Source: Boswellia sacra
Lineage: Eukaryota; Streptophyta; Magnoliopsida; Sapindales; Burseraceae
Assembly: GCA_013180625.2 (NCBI GenBank)
Contig: SNVD02004466.1
Location: 62,001 to 126,000, forward strand
Direction: 5' to 3'
DNA: 64,000 nt
The notes beneath the pieces are model-generated. The model ran no database searches, was not told the origin of the DNA, and was given only the letters and a program-made list of their open reading frames with translations. Positions 35,479-48,428 of the stretch are shown here, one piece after another. Numbering within the stretch: position 1 is the stretch's first letter; every line of letters begins with the position of its first letter. Both the position numbers and the translations under genes were made by a program.

Positions 35479-37006
35479 TGATGAACACTTAAATATGCAT
35501 GTTTAATAAGAGTTTAGTTCATCATATTGCATTAATAGTGTCATTAAATTCCTCAACTTAAGCATATTTGTAGCATTTGCATCTTTAGAATTAATTTCTC
35601 TTAATTTTGGTTTTGTTACAGGTTCGGTAAAATGGGCATAACTCTCTATTTATAGATCAGAATGGTGCAATTCTTAATGTTTTGGAAAGCTGATTCAATT
35701 GTCTACAAGATTGCATTTCACAAGCATCATCAAATTCGGGCTCTTAGTGGACCAAAATTGGGCTGGAAGTGAACCCATCTACAGTCTCGGCCCAGTCTGA
35801 CCAGGCCTCAGTATTTGGACCGTATCTCTCAAAATACGTATCCAAATTGTGCAAATCAATATGTTCTAGAAAGCTGAGAGAAATATCTACAACTTTCATG
35901 AAGACATGTGATTAAAATTCACACATTTCGATGTCAAAATTGATGGTCAAAGTCGGTGCCTAATGATCCCAATTGTCAAAGATATTTACAACTAATATTT
36001 GACAATTATGCCCTTGTAATTTGACAAGTTTGCCCCTGGATGTATCTATAAATAGAGGTGCCTTGTGACCCATTAGGGCATCTTGGCCTTGGCTGGAACA
36101 TTTTGGCTTTGGCTAGGATCTTGTATTGTGTTTTGTGTGTTTATGTTATTAATGAATTTCCTTTTTCTTGCATTTTATTTTCTTTCTATTATAATGTTCT
36201 TCTAATTTCTCTTTTGCTAAGGTGAAAGGGTGAAACCCTTGATATGAGAATAAGGATTCTCTAACTCTTAATATGTGCTTAATAATCTTAATCTTATAAT
36301 GTTTATTCAATATGATTTATATTTAATTTCTTAATCAATCTTGACACCACTCGTAAAGTGGAGGTCTTGATCCATTGTCGACAATCCTTGGCACATCAAA
36401 TGCTTGGATCCTTTCTAGATGATGTATGGTTCTTCCTTACCGACACGAATCTAGTTAGGAACCTTGATTTGTTGTAGACATATGATGATTGGCACATTGG
36501 ATGCTTGAACCCATTTACAAGAAGTGGTATAAATATTGGTAATGAAACTAATATAATTCATATAACTAAAATGGGTTAATTATCCTTATTCGAAATATCA
36601 AGGGCGGATCCCCTAACCTTAGCCTTCATTGTTATTGTGTTAATTCCTCTTGTATTTTAATTATTCTATTGTTTATGAACTTTTTATTTTATTTACTATG
36701 GTAGGTTCTACCACCTTATGAAATTGTTCTTTAATTTACTATGGTTGGTTATACCACCTATTTCCATGGATGGTTTTACCTCCTCTTGCTTTTTGTTTTA
36801 TATTTGAATGGTCGGTAATACCACCTACCATCTTACATACTTGTTGATATTATCATGTCACCTCTTTGAATCATCCATATCACATTTGTTTAGCTTATAA
36901 TTTGTAACGCTTAAATTCCCTTCCTCGTGGATCGACCCCGGTCTTACCGGGTTTATTACTTCGACACTCCTATACTTGGAAGACAATCCTTTTTTCGGAT
37001 GTGTCA
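35479..37006 (+). repeat. Athila 3' LTR
   Basis: Starts TGATGAACACTT (or TGTGATGAAC at 35477) and ends GATGTGTCA. About 3% different from the 5' LTR, with several short indels. Confidence 0.9.
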
Positions 37007-39141
37007 ACTATTACTACATGGTTTTGTCCATCGTGGGGGACAACACCTGTGTGGTTCACAACTTGGCCATAACACATTACGATGAGTCAATGGATCGAAG
37101 GTATGACTATAAGTAAAGTTAATATCTGCTCAACTCAACACTGTTTGTCATTTCCATGACTAGCGTTTACGTGACACATTCAGCATATAATTACCCATCC
37201 AAGATTTCTACGATGCGATCGCCATGGCACCAAAAATCCACTTATGATCATTAACGAGGGGTTGTATAGGGGAACGTGGTGTACAACCCCTCATTTTCCC
37301 TTGCATAACAAAAATACAAGCCCCTTTTCAGTCTCCATATGGCCTAAACAAGATTGGAACTGTGTTGTACTTAATGATCAAAATCTTATTTCTATACATG
37401 ATGATAAAAACCCTTTAATTTTTGCATGTTCTTCATGTCAATGCCATTTGGATAGCAATGGCGTCGGAGTGCTACCGTACACGCGCCAAATGTTCCCTTC
37501 AGTTTGTTCATATATAATACAAGGCATCAAGAGTGTTCACCCCTACCATATTTTCTATGTATGTAAAAGTTATGAGACCCCAATGGCTTAGCTAGGGCTG
37601 GGTCCTATACATTATTAAAGTTACACTTGCAATATAGTAACTACTTTCCCAACCTATCAATTATTGTTCTATTAAATGGCCTTTCGGTGACATACATATG
37701 GTGCATCGATTTGTAAACAATCTCCATCCAAATGTTGCATCAGGGATGGTGCTTGACATTCCAAGTAGGACGTGTCCACCAGGAAATGATTTATGATCCA
37801 ATTCATAAATTTTGTATAGGTTTAACATTTTAGGCCTAATGTTTAACTAAGGTCGTTTAAAAGTATGAATGTATACTTTCGTTAATATTAGGCGGAAAAC
37901 ATGACCAATGCTTCCCTTTTGAATTGTTTAATGATTATATATGTCGTGGTTTCAACCTACTACAACGTACTAATACGGGTTATGTAACTGGCATCCTAGC
38001 GACTGGGTAGTTATGTCCATTACGATGTTGTATCCTGAGGTAAATTTTGTAATTTTTTTCCACTCTTCCACTTCCTCTAACTTTTGGATCAAGCATTTGG
38101 ACCTGAGGATCGCATGACAGCAGCCAATCATATGCTACCATTAAAATTTTAGTGGTACAATAATTGTCAAACAGTATGGACAGAGTTGGCAAGAATCGAG
38201 TGTGGCTGGCGGTAGTGTCATAACATATGGTGCATTAGATGTCATTTATAATATGCTAGCCACCTTTCGGATAGAGGTGTGGTTCGCTCTTTTGGGGTAA
38301 GATTGAAGTGCAATCACACTATGCTTTCTTAATCTGAGGGCATCCACATCCTAACATATGATGATTGCAGCCTTAGCCCTCTAGAAATAGATGACCAAAA
38401 ATTGGTGCTAGGACTGGGGCTTGCATTTCTTCTGCTTTAAATAGGAATGTGACTATATGTAGCAGCACAACCTCGACGCAATTGGAGTACTGAAAATGTA
38501 GTTTGTTTGATTGTATACACTATATCTTATAAATAATTCGTAACCCTTGTAAATGTCCTTTAAATGTGCTAGTCAGATACAAAGAAATTACTTAATGAAG
38601 GAAAGCTTATGAATATGTGAATCGTATTCATAAGCTTAATGACCACCATTATTAATCATTGCACTAAAATCAATTTTAGCGGCATAAATATGATTGTCGT
38701 GAGTAATAATAATTATAATTTAGGTACTTATTTGCTTTCCTCATTAAAGCAAACACAAACCTACTAAACAAACGTACTTTAGTGGAAGCTAACTTAGAAT
38801 TGGAGAACAAAAGCAATAGTATCCTTTTTTTCAGATTCTCTTCATAATTAATACCAAAACTTCTATCAGGTTAGGGTTTTTGGTTACATTATGGATATCA
38901 CCCCTTTTAGTAATCCAAGATGTTGGACAACAATGATGTCAATAGACGTCTTTGACATTCTTTTTGGGTGAACATAAAGCAAACCTCCTTCAGCCTTTTA
39001 GTTCGTCTTTGTGATGATAAACATTTTCGTTTCAATGTCTTATTGTACATGGAGAGGCTCATGCGAGGTAAATTTGCACCACATGAATTATCATGCAAAC
39101 TACATCCCAAGAAAAAAATGCATTTGATATACATGACTGTC

Positions 39142-39650
39142 AATGGGAAACTTACGTCATGATAGCAATGCCATGAATTGTCATGTGAGTTTCATTTTTT
39201 TTCTTGGCTCGTTGTTTAACAAAATTTAACACAACTATAAAATTACAAATTTATAATGTGTTGTGTGTTGAGTATTGAGGAGTTATTAATGTTTATTTCA
39301 AGAAAGTGATTTCAATCACAACTTATAAATTATCAACTACTTTTGACTACTTTTGATTGGTCGAATATTATATTTCTTCAAATTGTAAATGGGAAGATGA
39401 TTTTTAATGGGAAACTTACGCCATGATGCCAATGTCGTGAACTGTCAAATTAGTTTCATTTTTTTTCTTGGCTTGTTGTTTAACAAAATTTAACACAACT
39501 GTAAAATTACAAATTTATAATGTGTTGTGTGTTGAAGAGTTATCAATGTTTATTTCAAGAGAGTGATTTTAATTGTGACTCATAAATTGTCAACTATTTT
39601 TGACTACTTTTGATTGGTCAAAATATTATATTTCTTCAAATTGTAAAAGT
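39142..39650. repeat. Tandem duplication, period 264 bp
   Basis: 39142-39391 and 39406-39650 are copies. Both start AATGGGAAACTTACG, contain TTTCATTTTTTTTCTTGGC and end in TTCTTCAAATTGTAAA. They differ by a modest number of substitutions and a short deletion. Confidence 0.8.
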
Positions 39651-41027
39651 ATGATTGGAGTGGACCTTTTCTGATAGGCTATCATTATGACCACATATGC
39701 CACATGTAATCTATTATAGTTATTAGGAATTTACCTGCTCTGGTTAAGTTTAATTTAGCAACCTTGACTATAATAAGGTTACAATGTGTCTTAGTTAAGC
39801 GATATCATTAGTTGCTACCACATGTGGCAAAATCAATTTTGCAAGCTCACACGTGAGAGAATTAGCATGTTCATGCGTTCATGAAAGTATATTTGTATAA
39901 ATTATTAGTAATAACTGTATCTCTTATGCTTCAAGTTTAGGATCTTTAATTTAGGGGCTTTTGTGTTCTCTTGCAGCGATTTGGAGCTATTGAGGTGCAC
40001 ATTATTAGGAGACAAAAGCATTTACAATTGGAAAATAAAATTATGAATACTTGTAATTTTTTTTTTAAACTTTGTTGCAATTGTAATGGACAAAATTATT
40101 TTTCTATCTTCGTATAATATGTAGCGTGGAATGTACATCAAATATATGGTAATTTATTTGTAACAACATACAAATAGTTTTTGCTATTCTTTACGCTATC
40201 TTGTTTGAGTCACTTCTATAAAAGAAGTAACTAGAAAATAGAGATTTGAAATAGTAACGATATTATATTTGATGTTATTACTAGCCAAATTGTAACTATA
40301 GTGAGAGGACACTAGCAACGGTTTCCATGGCAACTATATACCAACAAAAAATTCGTGCATTACTTCTTGCAAGTTGGTGAGTATATGACTTTAACACCAC
40401 AACTGCTTGCAAGCATATATTCTATAGGTTACACGATATGAAGTCTTACCAAGTATGTTTCATGTATAAAGCTATGATACAACAAGGGTATGGATACACC
40501 ATATCATTTTATATTGTAACCTAAATCATGGGGAATGACAAAACCTACAAATGTTAACACATGTGCCATTGCATCAATGACTTGGGTAACCAAAGATGCA
40601 TTTAATATATGCATCTTAACACTTTAACATACAGAAAGGTCAGCAACTGGCCACGGTAGGTCAAGCAGTTTCAACTAGGCCTTTCGTCATCCTAGTAACA
40701 TATAACCAAAACATTATATATAACAGAGGGCAGTTATATCCAAACCATATGATAAATTGTCATAAGATCTGAGGATTTATGGACAGTGGTGAATCCCATG
40801 AAATATGGCTGATGTGCCATCTCTAATTATTTGTACAACATGATATTTTCCAAATATTTGATTCCTTTTGGGAAACAGGATGATATCACAAATACCTACG
40901 ACCAATAAGCCCAATAAATATGCCTAACAAATAGGTTCACATGCCAGCGCATAATACACGGTACAACCTCTTGTTTTCTTTGAGAGTTGTGTTGGATACA
41001 AGTGGTTGATGTAAGGGGAGGAGTCTG

Positions 41028-41055
41028 ACATTTGTAATATTAATATTACAAATGT
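41028..41055. repeat. 28-bp perfect palindrome
   Basis: The half-site ACATTTGTAATATT is followed directly by its reverse complement with no spacer. Confidence 0.9.
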
Positions 41056-41099
41056 TAATATTGTTAAACACCTCTAGGATTATGTAAGCTCTGGTCCCC

Positions 41100-41151
41100 C
41101 AAATCCTACACTGCCCCCCGCGCCCGCCCCCTCGCCGCCCCTCCCCCCCCA
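41100..41151. repeat. C-rich tract (G-rich on minus strand)
   Basis: About 50 bp with seven C runs of three to eight (for example CCCCCCGCGCCCG). On the minus strand this gives G runs able to form quadruplexes. It is the most GC-rich patch in an AT-rich region. Confidence 0.75.
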
Positions 41152-43663
41152 ACAAAAAAAAAAACAACCTATCCATATATATGGTAGTCAACGAAAATGT
41201 TGAAGGCTTGAGTATGATTGTTTGACATAATTTATTAATTAAGGAAAAGATACTGTGGGCAATCTTTAACTCTAGGAAAGACATGGGGGGAGACATTTAA
41301 GTGTGAAGCTCAATGTCAATGTTATCGTGCACTCAATGGCCAATGGTTTTGAATCCATACTACTATTGCTAATAATGAATAAATACAGACATGTAGTTCA
41401 ACAAGGTGGCAGATTGCCACGTCGTAGACAATTAATTAAAGCATGAATCAATGTATGTGACCATAAGGTGGCAACTAAGTCAACGACATCTAGTTACTAT
41501 TAATTGGTTAACGGGGTTATTCTAAACGTAGTTGTATTTCAATAAACCTGAGTGACCTCAGTGAATAGAGTCAACTAGGTGGCTACGAGTTGTGCCTTTT
41601 TTTAAAGTGCCACACTATTCTGCTGATGGCCTACCATCCATAGCACAGGTGTTACCTAATGAATACTAACATGAAACATGGACAGTGTGGGGTGACAATC
41701 TTATTTAAAATGCCAGGTAGACGCCGTAAGACGACGAAGGTAAAATGCCCTTTACCTTTGCTGCCTCCGATATCTTGTTGTGTTTAAGTATTTATTAGGC
41801 ACATAATACATTGTTTTACCCTCTATATCTGAAGTTTGTTTTGTGTATAAACTTTGGGATGCACCTGCAATTAAATGGGTGTTGTTCTAGTTTTTATTAA
41901 TACTCAATAGTCATTGGTTTAATATGCCTTTTTTTTCCTACGTCAAACTAAAGCATCAGTATGTTTGACGTGATTGTTATTGTTGGTGTTCTAGCAAAGC
42001 TAATGACATCTCATTCATGTAGGGGGCTGAGCCAAGGACATGTATCAACACACCTCATATATGTACAGAGAAGGGCAAGAGTAAAGCATGTGAAACACTG
42101 TTGACATATTTTTTTCAACCTCTATGAACCATTGGTAGTTATATGTCTATAATAGCTCTTGGGTAATGTTAAGGTGTTATTAACTATCTCTTGTTGCACC
42201 AAATGTGTACATAGATTTAACAAGTTGTGAATCAATTAACATGCTGTGGAATATTTCTACACAAGAATGCTCCTATAGTATACTGTATGGTACAGGGCAA
42301 GGGCAACTACGTTCTTTGCAATGGTTTTCAATACATGGCCTGAATTGTAAGGTAAATGATTTGTAATTGCGTTTTTGTTGTCGACGGGTAATGTAGGATA
42401 AGACGTAGACTTAGTAGGTTGAATGGTCGTACTGATGTTCACTCCAGGTTAATGGACAATTTCTTTATAAAATGCATGTCATTTTTAACATTTTTACATT
42501 AGATTTATGTGACTGAACTATCATTGCTTGCTTGCATATAGCAGTACATTGATTACAGTAGGTTTACTTGATATTTGTAAATTGAGCTAACTAATACAGA
42601 CTTAAGACAGTGTAACATTGATATGAGATTCATGCGATGCTGGAAGTTTGTTGCTCACATATGTTTGCTACATTTGGCATGACAAGGCCATCAAAACATG
42701 AGTGATAAATTGTTGAGACTAGCCATTCAGAATAGCACTATCGTGGCAGAAAAGTAATAAAAGAAAGAAATTGTCATTACTCGTCTAATCTAGAGCATAT
42801 CAAGGCAATACGTGGTCAAGTATTATCTTAAGTAATATGGTAGTATTTTCCAGGACAATAAGTGTGTATAAACATGTATACATATGTAAAACTTACTTAC
42901 ATTAATATAATGATGTACCACAGGTTAGCTACAAACCTTGTAAATTTAGCATTCCCAAGAGTGATATAGAAATACTGAAACTTTGCTAAGCTATCACAGG
43001 AGTGGCAAACAATTAATTATAATGACCTATAATCCTTCATTCGCATGCCAACGTTAGATTGCCAAAGGACGACTATCATACTAATTGACAACATAGTAAT
43101 GATGGTCTAACCATGGAAATGTGCAAGTCTGTTTAAATACACAGAATCAGACGATATTGGATAACAATATTGAATTCTTTTGAGTAGACATGGAACTGTG
43201 TATAACAATTGGACCTTCGACCATCGACACTTCATTTTGGATAGGGTGAGGGGTACAATGCGGTAATCAATGGAGTAGTAATAATCGAGTGTCTAGGGTG
43301 GGAAAAGATATTTAATAAAAGACATGGTTCTATTACCTAAGCCATAGAACGTATGTAAGAGGACGATGAGAACAAGGTGGAAAGTCACGCTGACGAAACC
43401 TTCGATAAAATTTGAAGGTATGGAATTTCTGGATTAAGAAAGTTGTCGGTACGGGCAACCCAAAGTGTGGGCATTAGAGCTTCGTTGTTACTTGCGTCAC
43501 TAAATATAGATGTTGGAGTAATTAACTCCATGTACACGTACACTGCTATAGCTTTGACTGATATTATGTATAGGAACTATGTAGAAAAGAATGTAACTCA
43601 TTATATGTGTGCCTATAACAATATAGATAAGCTAAGGTATTTGCATGTATTAAATTGTGCATG

Positions 43664-43668
<5 letters not shown>

Positions 43669-43705
<37 letters not shown>
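43669..43705. repeat. (TA)n microsatellite
   Basis: About 18 TA repeats, followed by more imperfect TA-rich DNA to about 43780. Confidence 0.9.
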
Positions 43706-43707
<2 letters not shown>

Positions 43708-44822
43708 CTGTATATATATAAATATAAATTATTAATATAATCGAATTATATATGTATACAGATATATACATATATACATGCGTGTGTGTAAAGAAATGGA
43801 GTTATTAGACGGAGGTTAATGTGTAAAATGAATGTGTTGTTTGTTAAATGTAAGTGGTGATTGGTGATATGCATAAGTTAATGTGCTTACCAAGTGTAGG
43901 TACATAGATATAACTTTAAATAAGGTGGCAATAGTCTAGTAGTTTAGTAGTTGGAGTTAGCTTTAGGGAGGCTAAATCAAACTACTATGCTAACATGGAA
44001 TGAGTTTGGGACTCAGCAAAAATTGTGGACCATGGATTTGGACATGAAATAAATTATCTTATTTTGGAATCAATTACAGATCTCCACAAAGATTGGATTA
44101 TAGTGTGCAACTACCAGAAGCATACATTGATGAAAAAAGCCGCTTGATGGTAAGACACCACTGATAGAAGACATAACTTAATAGAACTTTATGGATAGGG
44201 ATTGTGTTCCAAAAGATGGAAGAGATTGAGATGAAGGATTTAATTAGGGGGACACAAAGAAAAAAGGTCAGACACAATACCAAGCAACTATAGATGAATG
44301 ACGACAGACTACAGAACATCATTGGCTATTTTGGTGTGATGAAAGTGGTGGGTGGGACAACTCTGTTACAAAAACCAAACCGTAGACACCTTTACTACTA
44401 ATTTTGAAAGCCATGCTACAATTTGGAAGAAAGAGGGAAAAAAAACTTGAATTCACCTGTGGTGCAGGTTGGTCAAGTAACCATGTGATGTTTGGTATGC
44501 AATCATTTTTGATGTTGGGTAAGGACGTTCCATGAAAAACGAAAGGAATAGACATGTGTTAATGCAATTTGCCCAAGCCAATGCCAAACATGCTAAAACG
44601 GGCTTGCCAGAGGTATACAAGGCCCTATGTACACCATTTGTGTTAATGTCATTAATTGTGGCCATGTCAAACATCTAGTTTGTGACCACAACTACAATGC
44701 CAAAGGTAAATGCGAGTACCCACAACTTCGCAGAGAGAGAGCAAAGGAACAAAGCATGCCTGAGCATATCTACGAAAAAGGTCATGAGCTCAATGCGAGA
44801 GAGTCGATTATAAGTACCTTTG

Positions 44823-44868
44823 AGGGGGGAGGGGGGGGTGTGCGCGGAGGGGAGGTAGAAGGGAAGTT
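44823..44868. repeat. G-rich tract on plus strand
   Basis: Runs of G (six, eight, four and three) within about 45 bp, capable of forming a quadruplex on the plus strand. Confidence 0.7.
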
Positions 44869-46057
44869 AGGCACTGTGAGTTTAGGAAGAACCTGTGGAG
44901 ATGTGATAGTAAATCAGATAAATCTGCCACCATTCATGAACGTAAACTTGGTCCAATGGGTTGGACGTAATGGTGGAAATGTGTCTGCATGCTTTTGTAG
45001 GAAAACATTTGTAAGATTTTCCAAGTGGCAGAGAGGAAAGGTGGAATTAGTGTAGATGTACAAGGTGGATGCAGTGAGACCACCAAGCGATGTAGGAAGC
45101 TGAGTTAACAGTGTAAATTTTAGACAAAATTGGCTTTTTCCTACACTGCTCTTATTGACGAGTTCGGTAATGGATTGGCATGGTATTCCATCGTCAAAGA
45201 AGCTATCAAAGTTAGAGCACCCAATGGAACACTTGCGAGTATGGACAAGTAGTGTCAATATATGATAAGGAGAATGCTCCATATTAACTGGTCATGTAGG
45301 TGGGACCTGGGTTGTGGCGTAAGGGGAGACAAAATGGGCGATAGGCCAAAAGTAAACACAGTATGATTTGTTTCAATGGTTTCCAATGTGTGTTAAATAT
45401 GGTGATGACATAATCCAAAAATGGATGGAGATAGTGCAAAAAAGGATCATAGCTAGTTAAGATTGGAATTAAGTATGCAATATGCACGAGAAGGGGTTGT
45501 CTTTATAACACGTGATGCAGTGGGATTTTATTTTGAAAGACATTAAGAATGATATGGGCTGGTTCATGCCTCCATTTAAGGGCCCAATACAGAAGCGAAG
45601 GTACTATAAAAGAAATAGGAGAAATGGCTATTTGTCAAATATGAAGAAGAAAAAATGGAAGAGCAACCACGACATCGACGTTGCAATAGACCTCGTTTGT
45701 GGAACTCGATTGTTGGGAGTGAACTGACATGACATGGTCGGTTGATGTAGATGAGTGGTTAATGTACACGGGAAATGTGAACACGAAGTTAGAGTCAAAG
45801 GCAATTTTTTGACTAGAGACCGGATTCCTTCAAGAATAAAGATCATTGAGGAAGTGAGTAATATTCCATAGGGGCGATGCATTGGGCCATGTGGGGAAGT
45901 GGGTCAGGGGTCATGTGCACCGATTTCATTTATTAGACAAATCACTTAAATAGGTATTCCTTACAAAAAGAGAGATGTACCAACTCAAATACCAACTTAA
46001 CAAAAACAATCACAAAGCTGCTTTAGAAAGAAAGGGCAGATGACAGAGGCGAAGTAA

Positions 46058-46354
46058 AGCAAACACCTTTTTCATTTTTTACGATCACGAGACCCTAAAT
46101 ATTGCTCGTGCAAATTACATGGTAAGTGTAAGATGTGGTTTGGGTGAACATAATTATTACACTGTGTAGTCGTTAATGTTTGGCTATTAGCATAACACGT
46201 CCGTTTATTCTTTCATTTTTTTTGTTTTTAAGGAAAATCGTATGTTGTGTTTGTGGGGCGACATCGGGGTATCTATGATAATTGGGACGAAGCTAGGAAA
46301 CAATTGGGGTATTCGCATGCGGAGCACAAGGCATTCAAACTAGACGGGAAGTAG
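46058..46354 (+). pseudogene. RNase H1 hybrid-binding (viroplasmin-like) domain fragment with intron
   Basis: Exon 2 (46233-46351) encodes YVVFVGRHRGIYDNWDEAR and then about 17 more residues, a good match to the RNase H1 N-terminal hybrid-binding fold (YVVxxGRxxGIYxxWxE). Exon 1 (46058-46121) ends ATG|GTAAGT and the intron (46122-46232) ends in a T-rich tract plus AG. Splicing keeps one frame, giving KYCSCKLHGKS directly before YVVF. A TAG at 46352 ends the frame; a shifted frame continues ENTFEELLRLQEAK. No RNase H catalytic domain is seen. This is a decayed gene or a fragment carried by a transposon. Confidence 0.6.
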
Positions 46355-48428
46355 AGAACACATTCGAGGAGCTTTTGAGGTTACAGGAGGCAAAGTGAAA
46401 GGCATGGGTGATAATAAGAGGGAACCAAACTCAACAGGTGTAAGTGGGAGTAGTTTGCAACCGACTGTGAGTGAGAAGCTATCTTCAATCTTTGCGTGGC
46501 TCATAATCACAGTATTATATTCCTATAGAGGAATCCTCTAATAATCTAGTGTGGTTCTGTGGTTGAAGAATTTTATGGTTATTATTTGTAGGGTTGGGCA
46601 GTAACCGTAGTGACCTAGAACAACAATCACATATATGTTTTAAGGATAACTTGCAAGTTATTATGGACGTTATAGTTAGAGCCTATCAACATAGGTATAC
46701 AGATGCAAATGCTATAGATTTGAGAACCGGTTGAGTAACAAAGGAAGATAAAATAGAAGAGATAGGGAAGAGACTAAAGCACTTCCAAGGGGAGATGGAG
46801 GAACACTATTCATGACATGTCGAAGGTGTGCACAAGTTATGTGCATCATTGGCAAATGATGTAAGAAAAATGTGCAGATTAACTTCCAGTAAATAAGTAA
46901 TGTTGATCGAGTCATTATCAGGTATTTAGTTATTCCATAAAACTAAGTTGAGGGAAGGGTGTGGTAAGTTGGAGAAGCTATGGCATATGTCGTGGATTCC
47001 CGATAACAGTGGGCTATGTAGCTAACGCTGCAGTGACAATAAATGATGATGTGGAAGACTGTGATTACTAATATGTGTAAATGGTATGAACAGAAGTGAG
47101 AAAAATGTATGTAAATGTATATGTACTTAAGTTTCCTGGATGTTTGGTAAAGGAGACGAAGTCTATATATTTTGTGTGAAATAGAAAAGATGAAGATATT
47201 TGTCATGTGTTGTAAACCAATGTAACCAAATGAACAGAAAAAAATAGGGGTAGGGTGCGGAGGGAAGGGAGGTGTTGCTAGATTATTTTTATTTCGTTAT
47301 TGGAATATGTTGTAAATCATATAACCAAATGTACAAAACATGACCCATATATAAAGATCTTAAGCAGAGTGTTTAAGACAAAGGCAGTACATGAATATGT
47401 GTGGGGTGGACAGTGGATATTGATTTTTTTTTGGTTTACAATGCTGGTGCATTACAATAATCACTGTAAAGGGGAAAAACTAATGGAGGCAATATTAGTT
47501 CGGAATGTAGTAAAGGATAACTAATTTCCATTTTAAGCTATAAGAAAAATTAGAAATGGAGAAATTAAGTTGCACAATTAGAAACTAACCTCACATAATC
47601 TAGATAGTATAATTTGTGCGACTATGGTTTGTGCTAGGAGTGACAAAACATAAATATTATCATCAGAAATGGCTGTTACCAATTGGGGAAGAATATTAGG
47701 GGAACATGTAAAGATGTATAATGTAAAAAATATAGCGTAATAGTCAAATTTGAGACATCAACATTTACATTGGAAAACATAATGGTAAATGGTGAAGATA
47801 ACTTACTATCCAAACATAGACGTTTAAGTGATGCAGGAAAAACCATTAAATAATGAATGGTAACGTTAAGCTTAAAAAGCAATAATGTGACAACTATTGA
47901 TTTTGTAATTAAAAAAGGCCGATTACAATGATCACGATGGGGTGGGCAGGTGGTGATCCCAGTAAATAAAGGCACAATGGACAAACTATGGTGCAAGAAA
48001 TGAACAGGGATGACACGATAACAACGTGCAATAAAATGGCTTTCTAAAGGGAAAGCGGATAACGATTGTGGGTAATGGCACAATTGTGAGGAGGTAGAAC
48101 TATGTTTGAAATTGGACTGAGGCAAGACTTTAGTGTGATATGTTATGGAATAATGCTGCCACAAACAACGTGAACAAAATATGAAATATGGGAAACAAAG
48201 ATCAAGAGGTGAATTTAAAGTTACCTTAAGTTATATAAAAAAAAAAAACTTAGTAACCGCTTGATGAAACATAAAAAGTAAGATGTAATTATGCATATTT
48301 AGACTAGTAAGTATCTGCGGATAACAATTACACAAAGCACAAGTGCATTATAGCAACAGGCTTTGGGTAAAAGGTAGGTAGGCCAAATGCCATTGCAAAC
48401 ATGGATAGGAGGGGCCCAAACAATGGCA
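46355..48428. other. Degenerate sequence, weak coding-like traces
   Basis: Between about 46640 and 46895 the plus strand reads as an interrupted, charged, helix-like protein (for example VIMDVIVRAYQHRYTDANA). It may be the continuation of the gene fragment just upstream. From 46.9 to 48.4 kb I see nothing recognisable. Confidence 0.3.

Larger units (their letters stand above)
25454..37006 (+). mobile_element. Athila-type Ty3/gypsy retrotransposon with LOG cargo (11.55 kb)
   Basis: LTRs of about 1521 and 1528 bp flank gag, protease, RT, RNase H and integrase in Gypsy order. A tRNA-Asp primer site and the integrase style point to the Athila clade. About 3 kb lies between integrase and the 3' LTR; it holds a Cys-rich reading frame and an intronless LOG copy in the sense orientation. 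By eye the LTRs differ at some 40-50 positions (about 3%). I find no convincing target-site duplication: left flank CGAAC, right flank ACTAT. All element genes carry stops or frameshifts. Confidence 0.93.
37007..46057. other. 9 kb of repeat-like DNA without a recognisable gene
   Basis: Many short reading frames occur, mostly on the minus strand, but they are rich in Ser, Leu, His and Tyr and lack domains; they follow from purine/pyrimidine strand bias. Features inside are listed separately: tandem repeat at 39142, palindrome at 41028, C-rich tract at 41100, (TA)n at 43669 and G-rich tract at 44823. A 115-codon frame at 37244-37591 contains a Cys cluster (CSSCQC) but I cannot place it. Confidence 0.45.

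Noticed and set aside
41041..41049. TAATATTAC, the geminivirus replication-origin nonanucleotide
   Set aside because: It falls in the stem, not the loop, of an AT-rich palindrome. There is no GC-rich hairpin, iterons or Rep-like ORF nearby, so it is a chance match.
44627..45055. 142-codon ORF with Gly-rich stretch
   Set aside because: The Gly run comes from the G-rich tract and I could identify no domain.
47676..48164. 162-codon minus-strand ORF
   Set aside because: Composition (Ser, Leu, His, Thr, Tyr) matches other strand-biased frames in this block, with no domain.
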